In this document: piece after piece, positions 19,614-29,804 of the stretch
Numbering within the stretch: the stretch's first letter is position 1
Layout: the number at the start of each line of letters is the position of its first letter
Source: Haemophilus parainfluenzae
GTDB lineage: Bacteria; Pseudomonadota; Gammaproteobacteria; Enterobacterales; Pasteurellaceae
NCBI RefSeq assembly: GCF_014931395.1
Contig: NZ_CP063120.1
Span: 1,781,501 to 1,845,500 of the forward strand
DNA: 64,000 bases
Direction: 5' to 3'
Notes under the pieces: generated by a model
What the model was told of the DNA's origin: nothing
Seen by the model: the letters and a program-made list of their open reading frames with translations, nothing else
Databases searched by the model: none
Translations under genes and position numbers: made by a program

Positions 19614-20726
19614 TTATTTCACTTCGCGGAATAAAATCTCGCTTGGAATCACAGAACCTTGCCAGTAAAGCTCAGTTGACACTTTCTCTGCTAAATCTAA
19701 GAAAGATTTCGTAATTTCACTGTCTGGTGCGGCAACTACGGTTGGTTTACCCGCATCCAAATCTTGACGAACTTGGATATTCAACGGTAACTGACCTAAT
19801 ACTTTCACATTGTATTTTTGTGCCATTTTTTCTGCACCACCAGTACCGAAAATTGCTTCGTGGTGTCCACAATTGCTACAAATATGCATAGACATATTTT
19901 CCACAATACCTAACACGGGTACAGACACACGTTCAAACATCGATACACCTTTCACGGCATCTAATAACGCAATATCTTGTGGCGTGGTAACCACTACAGC
20001 TCCTGTTACAGGAATTTGTTGTGAAAGGGTTAATTGGATATCACCTGTACCCGGAGGCATATCGATCACTAAGTAATCCAAGCTATCCCATAAGGTTTCA
20101 TTTAAAAGTTGGCTTAATGCACTACTTGCCATTGGACCACGCCAAATCGTTGCATTATCTTCATCCATTAAGAAACCAATCGAGTTTGCAGATAAACCAT
20201 ATGCTTTAATTGGGGTGATATGTTGGTTATCCGGTGAAGTTGGACGTTGATGTGGTGCACCTAACATATGCGGAATAGATGGACCATAAATATCTGCATC
20301 TAAGATCCCTACGCGAGCACCTTGAGCTTGTAAAGCAAGGGCAAGGTTAACCGAAACGGAGGATTTCCCTACCCCGCCTTTACCTGAAGTCACTGCAATG
20401 ATGTTCTTCACACCTTTTACAGCGGGTTGATTATTCGCACGTTTTAACGTTGCGATTTGATAATTCACTACCCATTTGATTTCTTTGCTATCCGTTGCTT
20501 TTAATAATGCATCAGAAAGCTGTTGTTTCACTTGCTCCACGCCAGTGTTCCATGCAAAAGGCAGTTGTAATTCAATACGCAATACATCGCCACCTTTTTC
20601 GACTTTCTTCAAAGTATTTAATGCGATTAAATCTTTTTGCAAACTTGGGTGTTGAAATTGTTGGAAAAGTTGCAGAACCTGAGCTTGTTGTTCTGCTGTT
20701 AAATTTTCAGAAAAAGCAGTTGCCAT
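19614..20726 (-). CDS. mrp: Iron-sulfur cluster carrier protein Mrp/ApbC
   Basis: Mrp/ApbC is a cytoplasmic P-loop ATPase that carries and transfers [4Fe-4S] clusters. An N-terminal MIP18-like domain (residues about 10-90) precedes the deviant Walker A SGKGGVGKSSVSVNLALAL. This is followed by DADIYGPSIPHMLG, DMPPGTGDIQLT and the cluster-binding CxxC pair CSNCG. The length of 370 residues matches the Escherichia coli protein (369). It is divergent from metG, a common arrangement in gamma-proteobacteria, with about 160 bases between the starts. Confidence 0.96.
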   Translation of the reverse strand: MATAFSENLTAEQQAQVLQLFQQFQHPSLQKDLIALNTLKKVEKGGDVLRIELQLPFAWNTGVEQVKQQLSDALLKATDSKEIKWVVNYQIATLKRANNQPAVKGVKNIIAVTSGKGGVGKSSVSVNLALALQAQGARVGILDADIYGPSIPHMLGAPHQRPTSPDNQHITPIKAYGLSANSIGFLMDEDNATIWRGPMASSALSQLLNETLWDSLDYLVIDMPPGTGDIQLTLSQQIPVTGAVVVTTPQDIALLDAVKGVSMFERVSVPVLGIVENMSMHICSNCGHHEAIFGTGGAEKMAQKYNVKVLGQLPLNIQVRQDLDAGKPTVVAAPDSEITKSFLDLAEKVSTELYWQGSVIPSEILFREVK

Positions 20727-20887
20727 AATATTCCTTTAATAGTAGTAGGTAGTAGAGTAAATTTGTCAGGGATATTCTACCCCTTTTTCCCCTCAAATGT
20801 TAAGCTAAAAGTATAACTAAACTAGAAAAAATCACACTAATCGGGTAACATACTCGCAATTTTTGCAAAAAGAATAAGAGAAAAATA

Positions 20888-22936
20888 ATGACAACTCAAC
20901 CTCGTAAAATTTTAGTCACATGTGCATTACCTTATGCAAATGGTGCCATTCATTTAGGCCATATGTTAGAACACATTCAAGCGGATATTTGGGTGCGTTT
21001 CCAACGTATGCGTGGTAATAAAATTTATTTTGTGTGTGCTGATGATGCACATGGCACACCAATTATGCTTAATGCTGATAAATTAGGTATCACACCAGAA
21101 GAATTAATCGCAAAAGCAAAAGCCGATCACGTACGTGATTTTGCAGGTTTTAATATCAGTTTTGATAACTATCACTCTACTCACAGTGAAGAAAATAAAC
21201 AACTCACCGCTGATATTTACAATAAATTAAAAGCAAAAGGCTTCATTAAAACAAAAGTCATTTCTCAGTTATTCGATCCTGAAAAGAACATGTTCTTACC
21301 GGATCGTTTCGTCAAAGGGACTTGCCCAAAATGTAAAGCTGAAGATCAATATGGTGATAACTGCGAAGTTTGTGCTTCGACTTATAGCCCGATGGATTTA
21401 ATTAATCCTCATTCAGCTGTATCTGGTGCAACACCAATCATCAAAGAATCTGAACATTTCTTCTTTGACTTACCCGCTTTTGAAGGCATGTTAAAAGAAT
21501 GGACACGCTCAGGCTCACTTCAGCCTGAAATTGCAAACAAAATGCAAGAATGGTTTGAAAGTGGTTTACAACAATGGGATATTTCTCGTGATGCCCCTTA
21601 TTTTGGTTTTGAAATCCCAGGCGCAAAAGATAAATTCTTCTATGTTTGGTTGGATGCGCCAATTGGCTACATGGCTTCTTTTAAAAATCTCTGCGATCGT
21701 GAAGGCATTGATTTTAATGAATTCTGGGGCGAAAACAGCGATGCAGAACTTTATCACTTTATTGGTAAAGATATCGTGTATTTCCACAGTCTATTCTGGC
21801 CAGCGATGTTAGAAGGGAGCGAATTCCGCAAACCAACCAATGTGTTTGCTCACGGTTATGTCACCGTAGATGGTGCAAAAATGTCAAAATCACGCGGTAC
21901 ATTTATCCAAGCTAGCACCTATTTAAATCACATTGATCCGGAATGTTTGCGTTACTACTACGCAGCAAAATTAAACGATCGTATCGAAGATCTCGATTTC
22001 AATTTGGAAGATTTCGTTCAACGAGTCAATACAGATATCGTTAATAAATTAGTCAATTTAGCGTCTCGTAATGCGGGCTTTATCACAAAACGTTTTGAAG
22101 GCAAATTAGCAGATAAATTAGAAGACGAAGCGCTTTTTGCTGAATTTACTGCACAAGCTGAACAAATCGCTGCTTATTATGAAAGCCGCGAATACAATAA
22201 AGCGATTCGTGAAATCATGGCATTAACCGATAAAGCCAATAAATATATTGATGAAAAAGCCCCTTGGGTCATTGCAAAAGAAGAAAGCAAAGAGGCTGAA
22301 TTACAAGCAGTTTGCTCAATGGGTATCGAGCTTTTCCGTGTATTAATGTCTTACTTAAAACCGGTTCTTCCGAAACTGGCTGAACGTGCAGAAGCCTTCT
22401 TACAAACAGAACTAACATGGGATAATATTGCACAGCCATTATTGGGTCATCAGCTTACCCCATTTAAAGCCCTTTTCTCGCGTTTAGAGAAAAAACAAAT
22501 TGATGCTGTCGTGGAAGAAACTAAAGCACTGTTTGCTGAGACAAATAAAGCGACAGAAAAAACTGCGGCAAAACCAACCGCACTTTCAAACATCGAACCC
22601 ATTGCTGACACCATTACCATTGACGATTTTGCTAAAATCGATATGCGTGTGGCAAAAGTGCTGAAATGCGAAGCCGTACCAGAATCAAATAAACTCTTAC
22701 GTTTTGAATTAGATTTAGGTGACCATACTCGTCAAGTGTTCTCAGGCATTAAAGCGGCTTATAGCAAACCTGAAGAATTAGAAGGTCGTTTTGTTATTGT
22801 GGTTGCGAACCTGGCACCACGCAAAATGAAATTCGGTGTATCAGAAGGAATGATTCTCTCCGCTGGTACTGGTGGAAGTGATTTATTCTTACTTTCTGCT
22901 GATAGCGGTGTCACTGCAGGTATGCAAGTAAAATAA
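20888..22936 (+). CDS. metG: Methionyl-tRNA synthetase
   Basis: MetG charges initiator and elongator tRNA-Met. The class I catalytic domain has [15 protein letters not shown] (HIGH motif), a zinc knuckle with CPKC and CEVC at about residues 145-161, and KMSKSRGTF. The C-terminal tRNA-binding OB-fold ([21 protein letters not shown], from about residue 580) provides dimerisation. It is full length at 682 residues. An uptake sequence at 22577 falls in the flexible linker before the OB-fold and is read as TAL. Confidence 0.98.
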   Translation: MTTQPRKILVTCALPYANGAIHLGHMLEHIQADIWVRFQRMRGNKIYFVCADDAHGTPIMLNADKLGITPEELIAKAKADHVRDFAGFNISFDNYHSTHSEENKQLTADIYNKLKAKGFIKTKVISQLFDPEKNMFLPDRFVKGTCPKCKAEDQYGDNCEVCASTYSPMDLINPHSAVSGATPIIKESEHFFFDLPAFEGMLKEWTRSGSLQPEIANKMQEWFESGLQQWDISRDAPYFGFEIPGAKDKFFYVWLDAPIGYMASFKNLCDREGIDFNEFWGENSDAELYHFIGKDIVYFHSLFWPAMLEGSEFRKPTNVFAHGYVTVDGAKMSKSRGTFIQASTYLNHIDPECLRYYYAAKLNDRIEDLDFNLEDFVQRVNTDIVNKLVNLASRNAGFITKRFEGKLADKLEDEALFAEFTAQAEQIAAYYESREYNKAIREIMALTDKANKYIDEKAPWVIAKEESKEAELQAVCSMGIELFRVLMSYLKPVLPKLAERAEAFLQTELTWDNIAQPLLGHQLTPFKALFSRLEKKQIDAVVEETKALFAETNKATEKTAAKPTALSNIEPIADTITIDDFAKIDMRVAKVLKCEAVPESNKLLRFELDLGDHTRQVFSGIKAAYSKPEELEGRFVIVVANLAPRKMKFGVSEGMILSAGTGGSDLFLLSADSGVTAGMQVK

Positions 22937-22946
22937 TTTAATATTT

Positions 22947-22971
22947 AGGCGACTTAGGTCGCCTTTTTTAT
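22947..22971 (+). terminator. metG terminator
   Basis: The stem GGCGAC-TTAG-GTCGCC is followed by six T, starting 12 bases after the metG stop. Confidence 0.92.
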
Positions 22972-23040
22972 TGCTAAATAGAATCAAATAACCTACCATA
23001 GCAATCAGCTATTTATTACGCAAATTAAAAGGAATTCATT

Positions 23041-23901
23041 ATGACAAACGAACTTATCTGTTATAAACAAATGCCAGTTTGGACAAAAGATAAATTACCT
23101 AAAATGTTCCAAGAAAAGCACAATACTAAAGTGAGCACTTGGGGCAAACTTACGGTGCTAAAAGGTAAACTTAAGTTTTATGAGCTAACTGAAGATGGTG
23201 ATGTTATTGCTGAACATATTTTCACGCCTGAAAGTAATATTCCGTTCGTCGAGCCACAAGCCTGGCACCGAGTTGAAGCCCTTTCTGATGACTTAGAATG
23301 TACACTTGGTTTCTACTGTAAAAAAGAAGATTACTTCAGTAAAAAATACAATATGACGGCAACGCACGGTGATGTGGTTGATGCAGCTAAAATTATCAAA
23401 CCTTGTAAGGTGTTAGATTTAGGCTGCGGACAAGGTCGTAACTCCCTTTATTTAAGTTTAAAAGGCTACGATGTGACCTCTTGGGATCATAACGAAAACA
23501 GCATTGCCTTCTTAAACGAAACCAAAGATAAAGAAAACTTGAATATTAAAACGGCTGTGTATGATATTAACACGGCTAATATTCAAGAAAACTACGACTT
23601 TATTGTATCTACCGTGGTATTTATGTTCTTAAATCGTGAGCGAATTCCTGCCATTATTAAGAATATGCAAGAACACACCAACCCAGGCGGTTATAATTTA
23701 ATTGTAGCCGCGATGTCTACGCCTGAAGTACCTTGTCCACTTCCTTTCTCATTTACATTCTCTGAAGGTGAATTGAAAGAATATTATAAAGATTGGGAAT
23801 TCTTAGAATATAACGAAAATATGGGCGAATTACATAAAACCGACGAAAACGGCAATCGCATCAAATTAAAATTTGCGACAATATTAGCAAGAAAAAAATA
23901 A
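23041..23901 (+). CDS. tehB: Tellurite resistance methyltransferase TehB
   Basis: TehB is an S-adenosylmethionine-dependent methyltransferase linked to tellurite resistance and, in Haemophilus, to oxidant tolerance and haem use. The 286-residue form has an N-terminal cupin-like domain (residues about 1-95, with KMFQEKHNTKVSTWGKL and PFVEPQAWHRVE). The Rossmann methyltransferase domain then carries motif I VLDLGCGQGRNSLYLSLKGY. The enteric protein (about 197 residues) lacks the N-terminal domain, so this is the Haemophilus type. It stands alone between two terminators; tehA is not adjacent. Confidence 0.94.
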   Translation: MTNELICYKQMPVWTKDKLPKMFQEKHNTKVSTWGKLTVLKGKLKFYELTEDGDVIAEHIFTPESNIPFVEPQAWHRVEALSDDLECTLGFYCKKEDYFSKKYNMTATHGDVVDAAKIIKPCKVLDLGCGQGRNSLYLSLKGYDVTSWDHNENSIAFLNETKDKENLNIKTAVYDINTANIQENYDFIVSTVVFMFLNRERIPAIIKNMQEHTNPGGYNLIVAAMSTPEVPCPLPFSFTFSEGELKEYYKDWEFLEYNENMGELHKTDENGNRIKLKFATILARKK

Positions 23902-23919
23902 TTCGCTAATTTAGAAAAT

Positions 23920-23959
23920 AAAATGACCGCACTTTATCTATCAAGTGCGGTCATTTTTT
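23920..23959. terminator. Bidirectional uptake-sequence terminator between tehB and dapD
   Basis: Facing uptake sequences at 23926-23934 and 23943-23951 extend into AAAATGACCGC / GCGGTCATTTT arms and are followed by a T run on both strands. The flanking genes are convergent. Confidence 0.92.
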
Positions 23960-23971
23960 ATGGGATTTTAA

Positions 23972-24799
23972 TTACTCTTCAATAGAACGTAATAACTCGT
24001 TGATACCTACTTTACCTAAAGTTTTTGCATCAACTTTTTTCACGATCACTGCACAGTATAAGCTGTATTTACCACATTTTGATGGGAGGCTACCAGAAAC
24101 TACTACAGAACCAGCAGGTACACGACCATAGAACACTTCACCCGTTTCACGATCATAGATTTTAGTTGATTGACCGATGAATACGCCCATAGAGATCACA
24201 CAACCATCTTCAACAATCACGCCTTCAACCACTTCAGAACGCGCACCGATAAAACAGTTATCACCGATAATGGTTGGGTTCGCTTGTAATGGCTCTAATA
24301 CACCACCGATACCCACACCACCAGATAAGTGAACATTTTTACCAATTTGTGCACATGAACCAACCGTTGCCCATGTATCAACCATGGTACCTTCACCCAC
24401 GTATGCACCGATATTGACATAAGATGGCATTAATACACAATTTTTAGAAATGTATGCGCCTTTACGTACGGTTGCAGAAGGTACGACACGGAAACCTTCT
24501 TGAGCAAAACGCTCTTCGGTATAGTCAGCAAATTTTAATGCTACTTTGTCGTAGTATTTGGTTTCTGCACCATCAATGATTTGGTTATCATTGATACGGA
24601 AAGATAATAATACTGCTTTTTTCAACCATTGGTGAGTCACCCATTCACCATCAATCTTTTCTGCAACACGGTATTTACCGCTATCTAATCCTTCGATCAC
24701 TTCTTCGATTGCTGCACGAGTTTGTGCATCAACTGTTTTAGGGGTAATTTCCGCACGTTTTTCAAATGCAGCTTCAATAACTTGTTGTAAATTTGACAT
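23972..24799 (-). CDS. dapD: 2,3,4,5-tetrahydropyridine-2,6-dicarboxylate N-succinyltransferase
   Basis: DapD transfers succinate from succinyl-CoA to tetrahydrodipicolinate in lysine and meso-diaminopimelate synthesis. After a helical N-terminal domain the chain enters left-handed beta-helix repeats ([25 protein letters not shown], then [26 protein letters not shown]). From the ATG at 24799 ([18 protein letters not shown]) it has 275 residues against 274 in Escherichia coli. The frame continues 22 codons upstream without family similarity, so I rejected that start. An uptake sequence lies upstream at 24872. Confidence 0.97.
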   Translation of the reverse strand: MSNLQQVIEAAFEKRAEITPKTVDAQTRAAIEEVIEGLDSGKYRVAEKIDGEWVTHQWLKKAVLLSFRINDNQIIDGAETKYYDKVALKFADYTEERFAQEGFRVVPSATVRKGAYISKNCVLMPSYVNIGAYVGEGTMVDTWATVGSCAQIGKNVHLSGGVGIGGVLEPLQANPTIIGDNCFIGARSEVVEGVIVEDGCVISMGVFIGQSTKIYDRETGEVFYGRVPAGSVVVSGSLPSKCGKYSLYCAVIVKKVDAKTLGKVGINELLRSIEE

Positions 24800-24897
24800 T
24801 TTGCTTCCTATTGTTGATGTGAAATAACGGTTGCTAGTTTTATCATATTTTTGACTTTCAAGCAAAAAACAACCGCACTTTCTTTTGATTTAACACA

Positions 24898-24934
24898 TAA
24901 AAAAAAGCGAACCTTATTATGGCTCGCTTTTTTC
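24898..24934 (-). terminator. Terminator of the SlyB/Pcp lipoprotein gene
   Basis: On the minus strand AAAAAAGCGAGCC pairs with GGTTCGCTTTTTT, giving a stem flanked by A and T runs, 17 bases after the lipoprotein stop. Confidence 0.85.
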
Positions 24935-24950
24935 TATTTTTTCGTTTAAG

Positions 24951-25415
24951 TTAGTTGATAACAGAAACATTTAATGATGAACCGCCAACGATTCTTACGC
25001 GACGACCTGCTTTAAAGCTAGGATCTGCTTTTTGAACCACAACGATCTCTTCTCTATTATCTTTTCTGATAACAAGCTCTGCACCATTAACTTGGCTCAT
25101 TTTCTCTTCAGCTTTGCTACCAATAATCGCCCCACCAATTGCACCTACTGCAGTTGCAATTGCTTGTCCAGTACCACCGCCAATTGTACTACCAGCGATA
25201 CCACCTAAAGCACCACCACCAACTGTACCGATTACACCTGGATTATCCGCTTGGATTTTAACAGGACGAACAGAAACAATAGTACCATAGCTAATTGAAC
25301 GCGCTTCTTTTGCTTGTCCAGCTTCATACACATCACCGCTAAAAATATCAGTGTTTGCACAACCGGTTAAGCCGATAGACATCATAAGTGCTAATGCTAC
25401 TGTTACTTTTTTCAT
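24951..25415 (-). CDS. pcp: Outer membrane lipoprotein Pcp, SlyB family (glycine zipper)
   Basis: The 154-residue protein has a lipoprotein signal peptide ending in LTGC (cysteine 19). A glycine-zipper segment GVIGTVGGGALGGIAGSTIGGG, extending to about residue 100, is typical of the SlyB/Pcp/17-kDa antigen family. This family is anchored in the outer membrane and supports envelope integrity. The C-terminal region ends in RRVRIVGGSSLNVSVIN, like other Pcp proteins. It follows another small lipoprotein gene by 23 bases and ends in a clear terminator. Confidence 0.92.
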   Translation of the reverse strand: MKKVTVALALMMSIGLTGCANTDIFSGDVYEAGQAKEARSISYGTIVSVRPVKIQADNPGVIGTVGGGALGGIAGSTIGGGTGQAIATAVGAIGGAIIGSKAEEKMSQVNGAELVIRKDNREEIVVVQKADPSFKAGRRVRIVGGSSLNVSVIN

Positions 25416-25438
25416 AAAACTAACCTTCTAAAAATGAA

Positions 25439-25738
25439 TTAGATTGGGTTTCTTGGAGACCAAGTAGAAACGTTTTTCACGCCTTGACCGTTGTCAGATA
25501 CTTTCACACAAGCACCAGTTACTAAAGTTGAATCGTATTTGTGAACGATAACTTCTGTTTCACCTTCTTGTTTGTATGAGCAGTCGTTTTTACGAACGGT
25601 TAATTTTACATCATCACCTTGGAATTCGGTGAAGATAACTTGACCTTTATAAGCACTTTCATCTTTTTGTGATTGAGATGAACAAGCTGATAAACCTAAA
25701 CTTAATAAGACAGTTAATGCTAAGGTAATTTTTTTCAT
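25439..25738 (-). CDS. Small lipoprotein of unknown function
   Basis: The 99-residue product has a signal peptide with lipobox LSAC (cysteine 19) followed by SSQ, so it should be an outer-membrane lipoprotein. The mature part is short, largely beta by pattern, with two further cysteines at about residues 53 and 76 (KNDCSYK and TGACVKV) that could form a disulfide in the periplasm. I do not recognise the family. It lies between yecM (4 bases) and pcp (23 bases), so the three are probably one transcript. Confidence 0.8.
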   Translation of the reverse strand: MKKITLALTVLLSLGLSACSSQSQKDESAYKGQVIFTEFQGDDVKLTVRKNDCSYKQEGETEVIVHKYDSTLVTGACVKVSDNGQGVKNVSTWSPRNPI

Positions 25739-25742
25739 TACA

Positions 25743-26312
25743 CTAAACCTCGAGTATTTTCTTTATTGTATAAGGATGAACCTTTATGCAAACGTGATTT
25801 TCTGTTTTATCAACAAAACTCACTGCAATGGATGGATTGGGCAATTGCTCCCCTTCCGCTTTAGGTTCGCTCACCTTCATGGTTAATTGAGTTAGTTCCT
25901 TCCATAAAAATGTATTGCAAATTCGATTAACCCAATCCTCAACAGATTCATGAGATAAAAACGGCATTACAATTTCAATATGTTCCCAAGTTTCTTGGGG
26001 ATATTGTTTATTTTTAGGAAACGGTAATTCAATAACATCGACAGGCTGACCAATAAAATCAACTGGCTCATCTAATTCAATCAAATAGATAGGACGCCCA
26101 TTGACGATATTATCGCTTAAAATTCTACCGCACTTTAATAACTCTGTCAGCCAATTTTTTGCTTTTTCTTCAGTATTTGCTCTTAAAGCTAAATGATCAA
26201 TTTGATAATCCGCTAAGTTCACTTTCATGACGGCAGCTAATTGCTGAATATTTTCCTGAAATAAAGGCAACTCTTGATAAAGTGCGGTCGATTTTTCCAT
26301 TAAATTTGACAT
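25743..26312 (-). CDS. yecM: YecM family protein (VOC-like fold)
   Basis: The 189-residue product matches the YecM family: [44 protein letters not shown], then [25 protein letters not shown] and [10 protein letters not shown]. This family has a glyoxalase-like metal-binding fold; its reaction is unknown. It is divergent from argS and heads a probable yecM-lipoprotein-pcp transcript. Uptake sequences at 26127 and 26280 lie within the gene. Confidence 0.9.
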   Translation of the reverse strand: MSNLMEKSTALYQELPLFQENIQQLAAVMKVNLADYQIDHLALRANTEEKAKNWLTELLKCGRILSDNIVNGRPIYLIELDEPVDFIGQPVDVIELPFPKNKQYPQETWEHIEIVMPFLSHESVEDWVNRICNTFLWKELTQLTMKVSEPKAEGEQLPNPSIAVSFVDKTENHVCIKVHPYTIKKILEV

Positions 26313-26400
26313 TTTCTCCAGCTCTTACTTTGAGAAATCTATAAACAACGGTATCATAGCCGATTATTTTCATTATTCAATTTCAAGATTAGGAAAAACC

Positions 26401-28134
26401 GTGAATATTCAATCTATTTTATCCGATAAAATTAAACAAGCGATGATTGCTGCTGGCGCAGATGAACAATGTGATGCGCTTATTCGCCAATCAGGTAAAC
26501 CACAATTTGGCGATTACCAAGCAAACGGCATCATGGCTGCTGCTAAAAAACTAGGTTTAAATCCACGTGAATTTGCACAAAAAGTATTAGATCATGCGGA
26601 TCTTTCTGGTGTCGCAGAAAAAACTGAAATTGCTGGTCCAGGTTTTATTAATATTTTCTTAAATCCTACTTGGTTAGCGGATAACGTTTCTGCAGCATTA
26701 AAAGATCAAAATCTTGGTGTCAACGCAAATGAAAAACAAACCATCGTGATTGATTATTCTTCACCAAACGTTGCGAAAGAAATGCACGTAGGTCACTTAC
26801 GTTCTACCATCATCGGTGATGCCGTTGTTCGTACCCTTGAATTTTTAGGCCACAACGTTATTCGTGCGAATCACGTGGGTGACTGGGGTACCCAATTCGG
26901 TATGCTCATTGCTTATCTTGAAAAAATGGAAAATGAACATGCGAGCGAGATGGAGCTTCAAGATCTTGAAGCATTCTATCGCGAAGCGAAAAAACATTAT
27001 GATGAAGATGAAGCTTTCGCTGAAAAAGCCCGTAACTATGTGGTGAAATTGCAAGGTGGAGATGAATATTGCCGTACAATGTGGAAAAAATTAGTCGATA
27101 TCACCATGCAACAAAACCAACGTAACTACGATCGTTTGAATGTCACATTGACTGAAAAAGATGTGATGGGTGAAAGTCTTTATAACCCGATGTTACCTGC
27201 TATCGTTGAAGATCTGAAAAAACAAGGTTTAGCAGTTGAAGATGAAGGTGCATTGGTCGTTTATCTTGATGAATTCAAAAACAAAGAAGGCGAACCGATG
27301 GGCGTTATCGTTCAGAAGAAAGATGGCGGTTTCCTTTATACCACTACCGATATTGCGGCGGCGAAATACCGTTATGAAACCTTAAAAGCGGATCGCGCAT
27401 TAGTATTCTCTGATACACGTCAAAGCCAACACATGCAACAAGCGTGGTTAATTACGCGTAAAGCCGGTTATGTACCAGATAGCTTCTCACTTGAACATAA
27501 AAACTTCGGTATGATGTTGGGTAAAGATGGTAAACCATTCAAAACTCGTACTGGCGGCACCGTAAAATTAGCAGATTTATTAGACGAAGCGATTGAGCGT
27601 GCCACTGTATTAATCAACGAGAAAAATACCAATTTATCTGATGAAGAAAAAACTGCGGTTATTGAAGCAGTAGGTATTGGCTCGGTGAAATATGCGGATC
27701 TTTCCAAAAACCGCACAACTGACTATGTGTTCGATTGGGATAATATGCTCAGTTTTGAAGGTAATACCGCGCCTTATATGCAATATGCTTATACGCGTAT
27801 TCGTTCAATTTTCAATAAAGCAAACATGAATCCAACCGCTCTTGCAGAAGCGAAAATTCAGCTTTCAGATGAAAAAGAACGTGCATTAGCGATCAAATTG
27901 CTTCAATTTGAAGAAGCGGTTCAAACGGTGGGAAAAGAAGGGACACCGCATGTGCTCTGTGCTTATTTATATGAGTTGGCGGGTGTATTCTCTTCATTCT
28001 ATGAACACTGCCCAATCTTAAATGCAGAAGATGAAAACGTAAAATTAAGCCGTTTAAAACTCGCTTCTCTTACAGAGAAAACCTTAAAACAAGGTTTAGC
28101 GTTATTAGGCATTAAGACAATCGAAAAAATGTAA
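26401..28134 (+). CDS. argS: Arginyl-tRNA synthetase
   Basis: ArgS charges tRNA-Arg. The N-terminal Add-1 domain (residues 1-110) binds the tRNA elbow. The catalytic domain has [21 protein letters not shown] (HIGH motif) and the variant KMSKS loop [19 protein letters not shown]. The DALR anticodon-binding domain ends the 577-residue chain, which matches Escherichia coli in length. The start codon is GTG at 26401 with TAGGA about 7 bases upstream. Confidence 0.98.
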   Translation: MNIQSILSDKIKQAMIAAGADEQCDALIRQSGKPQFGDYQANGIMAAAKKLGLNPREFAQKVLDHADLSGVAEKTEIAGPGFINIFLNPTWLADNVSAALKDQNLGVNANEKQTIVIDYSSPNVAKEMHVGHLRSTIIGDAVVRTLEFLGHNVIRANHVGDWGTQFGMLIAYLEKMENEHASEMELQDLEAFYREAKKHYDEDEAFAEKARNYVVKLQGGDEYCRTMWKKLVDITMQQNQRNYDRLNVTLTEKDVMGESLYNPMLPAIVEDLKKQGLAVEDEGALVVYLDEFKNKEGEPMGVIVQKKDGGFLYTTTDIAAAKYRYETLKADRALVFSDTRQSQHMQQAWLITRKAGYVPDSFSLEHKNFGMMLGKDGKPFKTRTGGTVKLADLLDEAIERATVLINEKNTNLSDEEKTAVIEAVGIGSVKYADLSKNRTTDYVFDWDNMLSFEGNTAPYMQYAYTRIRSIFNKANMNPTALAEAKIQLSDEKERALAIKLLQFEEAVQTVGKEGTPHVLCAYLYELAGVFSSFYEHCPILNAEDENVKLSRLKLASLTEKTLKQGLALLGIKTIEKM

Positions 28135-28137
28135 AAA

Positions 28138-28170
28138 AATTGCGGTCAATTTCGACCGCACTTTTTCTTT
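28138..28170. terminator. Uptake-sequence terminator between argS and smrB
   Basis: A near-copy (ATTGCGGTC) pairs with GACCGCA of the exact uptake sequence 28155-28163. T runs follow on both strands, suiting the convergent genes. Confidence 0.85.
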
Positions 28171-28678
28171 ATACATCCACTAAAATGAGTATCGCCGCTT
28201 CTCCACCCCATTCTTTAGGTGCTTGGTGTAACGCTCGGACTTTAGGATGCTGAACTAACCAACGTGGAATTTGTTTTTTCAACGTAAACGTGCCATAGCC
28301 GGTCATGATGCTCGCGCAATAAACATGCTCATCTTCACAAGCTAACAACAGTGCTGCCAATTCCATTTTGGCTTGTTCACGGGTTAAACCATGTAAATCC
28401 AAAAATAATTCAGGTGAAAAATCACCACGACGAAGTTGTTTTAATAAATGGCTATCTTCCCCTTCGCGTAAATATTTGATGACACCATCATGTTCATTTA
28501 GCAATGGTTCATACTCATCAGAAAAATAGAAAAGCGTATCCTCTTTTTCTCGAATATCACGTAAAGGGGATTTTTTTTGACTGCTCTTTTGACGAGGTGC
28601 CACAAAGGTATCTTGCTTAATAGGTTTGATCCCTTTTGTTTCTGCCCGAAAAAGATCAAAATCATCTGGTTCTGTCAT
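28169..28678 (-). CDS. smrB: Ribosome rescue nuclease SmrB (Smr domain)
   Basis: SmrB is an endonuclease that cuts mRNA at collided ribosomes. An N-terminal segment with DTFVAPRQ and YFSDEYEPLL precedes the Smr domain, which has LDLHGLTREQAKMEL and the ITGYG-type catalytic loop MTGYGTFTLKKQIPRWL, then HQAPKEWGGEAAILILV. The best start is the ATG at 28678 (MTEPDDFDLF, 169 residues) with GAGA upstream; the frame also opens at a TTG four codons earlier. It is divergent from prmB, as in Escherichia coli. Confidence 0.93.
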   Translation of the reverse strand: MTEPDDFDLFRAETKGIKPIKQDTFVAPRQKSSQKKSPLRDIREKEDTLFYFSDEYEPLLNEHDGVIKYLREGEDSHLLKQLRRGDFSPELFLDLHGLTREQAKMELAALLLACEDEHVYCASIMTGYGTFTLKKQIPRWLVQHPKVRALHQAPKEWGGEAAILILVDV

Positions 28679-28762
28679 TATTTTTCTCAATTTGTTAGTT
28701 TGCTTAATGATAGCACATCTATTCTATGGTATAACTAGCCAAAATTTTTATTGAGGCACAAA

Positions 28763-29707
28763 ATGGAAACCTTACACAATCAAGAACTTGTTGCGACAAT
28801 TTTAGAAGATAATGTGGCAAATGAATTAACGACCATTCAAGATTTTTTACGCTGGACATACAGCACGTTCAACCGTTCTGATATTTACTACGGGCAAGGC
28901 CATGACAATGCGTGGGATGAAAGCCTTCAATTAGTGCTTGCAGGACTTCAATTACCGCTCGATTTACCGCAAGATTTATTTAACAGTAAACTGACTCATT
29001 CTGAAAAAGAGACTTTAGTACAATTAGTTTTAAGTCGTATTGAACAACGTGTGCCAGTCGCTTATTTAACGAATAGTGCGTGGTTCTGCGGATTAGAGTT
29101 TTATGTGGATGAGCGTACGATTATTCCTCGCTCGCCAATTAGTGCATTAATCCAAGATAAATTTGCTCCGCTTTTAAAATCTGAACCAAAACGTATTTTA
29201 GATCTTTGTACTGGTAGTGGTTGTATCGCAATCGCGACTGCTGAAGCCTTTCCTGAAGCGGAAGTGGATGCGGTCGATCTTTCTGTGGATGCGTTAAATG
29301 TGGCAGAGATCAATATTGCTCGCCACCAATTAGAACACCGTGTTTTCCCGATTCAATCAGATTTATTCCAAAATCTCTTCGGTCAGCAATATGATTTAAT
29401 CGTGACCAACCCACCTTATGTGGATGAAGAAGACTTAGCGGATATGCCGGAAGAATTTCATTATGAGCCAGAGTTGGCTTTAGGTTCCGGTGTTGATGGT
29501 TTAGAAATTACAAAACAAATTTTAAAACAAGCACCAGATTATTTAACACCAAATGGCATGCTCGTTTGCGAAGTGGGTAACAGCATGGTGAGCCTTATCG
29601 AGCAATACCCAGATGTGCCATTTGAATGGGTTGAACTAAAAAATGGTGGCCTGGGTGTATTTGCCATTAGCCGCGAAGATTTAGTGAAATATCACGATTC
29701 TTTTTAA
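28763..29707 (+). CDS. prmB: 50S ribosomal protein L3 glutamine methyltransferase
   Basis: PrmB methylates the side-chain nitrogen of a glutamine in ribosomal protein L3. The SAM-binding motif [28 protein letters not shown] and the substrate motif [14 protein letters not shown] are present; this NPPY motif marks the glutamine methyltransferases. The ATG at 28763 ([10 protein letters not shown]) has TTGAGG 6 bases upstream and gives 314 residues. A TTG four codons earlier is in frame but overlaps the ribosome site. Confidence 0.95.
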   Translation: METLHNQELVATILEDNVANELTTIQDFLRWTYSTFNRSDIYYGQGHDNAWDESLQLVLAGLQLPLDLPQDLFNSKLTHSEKETLVQLVLSRIEQRVPVAYLTNSAWFCGLEFYVDERTIIPRSPISALIQDKFAPLLKSEPKRILDLCTGSGCIAIATAEAFPEAEVDAVDLSVDALNVAEINIARHQLEHRVFPIQSDLFQNLFGQQYDLIVTNPPYVDEEDLADMPEEFHYEPELALGSGVDGLEITKQILKQAPDYLTPNGMLVCEVGNSMVSLIEQYPDVPFEWVELKNGGLGVFAISREDLVKYHDSF

Positions 29708-29751
29708 TCTCAAGTGCGGTTAAAAATCATCGTAAATTTTGACCGCACTTA
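29707..29751. repeat. Inverted uptake-sequence pair after prmB
   Basis: Exact copies at 29712-29720 (AAGTGCGGT) and 29742-29750 (ACCGCACTT) face each other with complementary flanks (TTAAAAA / TTTTGA), right after the prmB stop. No T tract follows, so the hairpin just downstream is the more convincing terminator. Confidence 0.8.
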
Positions 29752-29760
29752 CAAATTACT

Positions 29761-29794
29761 GGCGCGCGTTCTTAACGCGTGCTTTTCTTTTTTA
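29761..29794 (+). terminator. prmB terminator
   Basis: The GC-rich stem CGCGTT-CTT-AACGCG is followed by TGCTTTTCTTTTTT. It lies about 55 bases after the prmB stop and only about 12 bases before the next start codon. Confidence 0.7.
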
Positions 29795-29804
29795 AATAAA
29801 ACCA

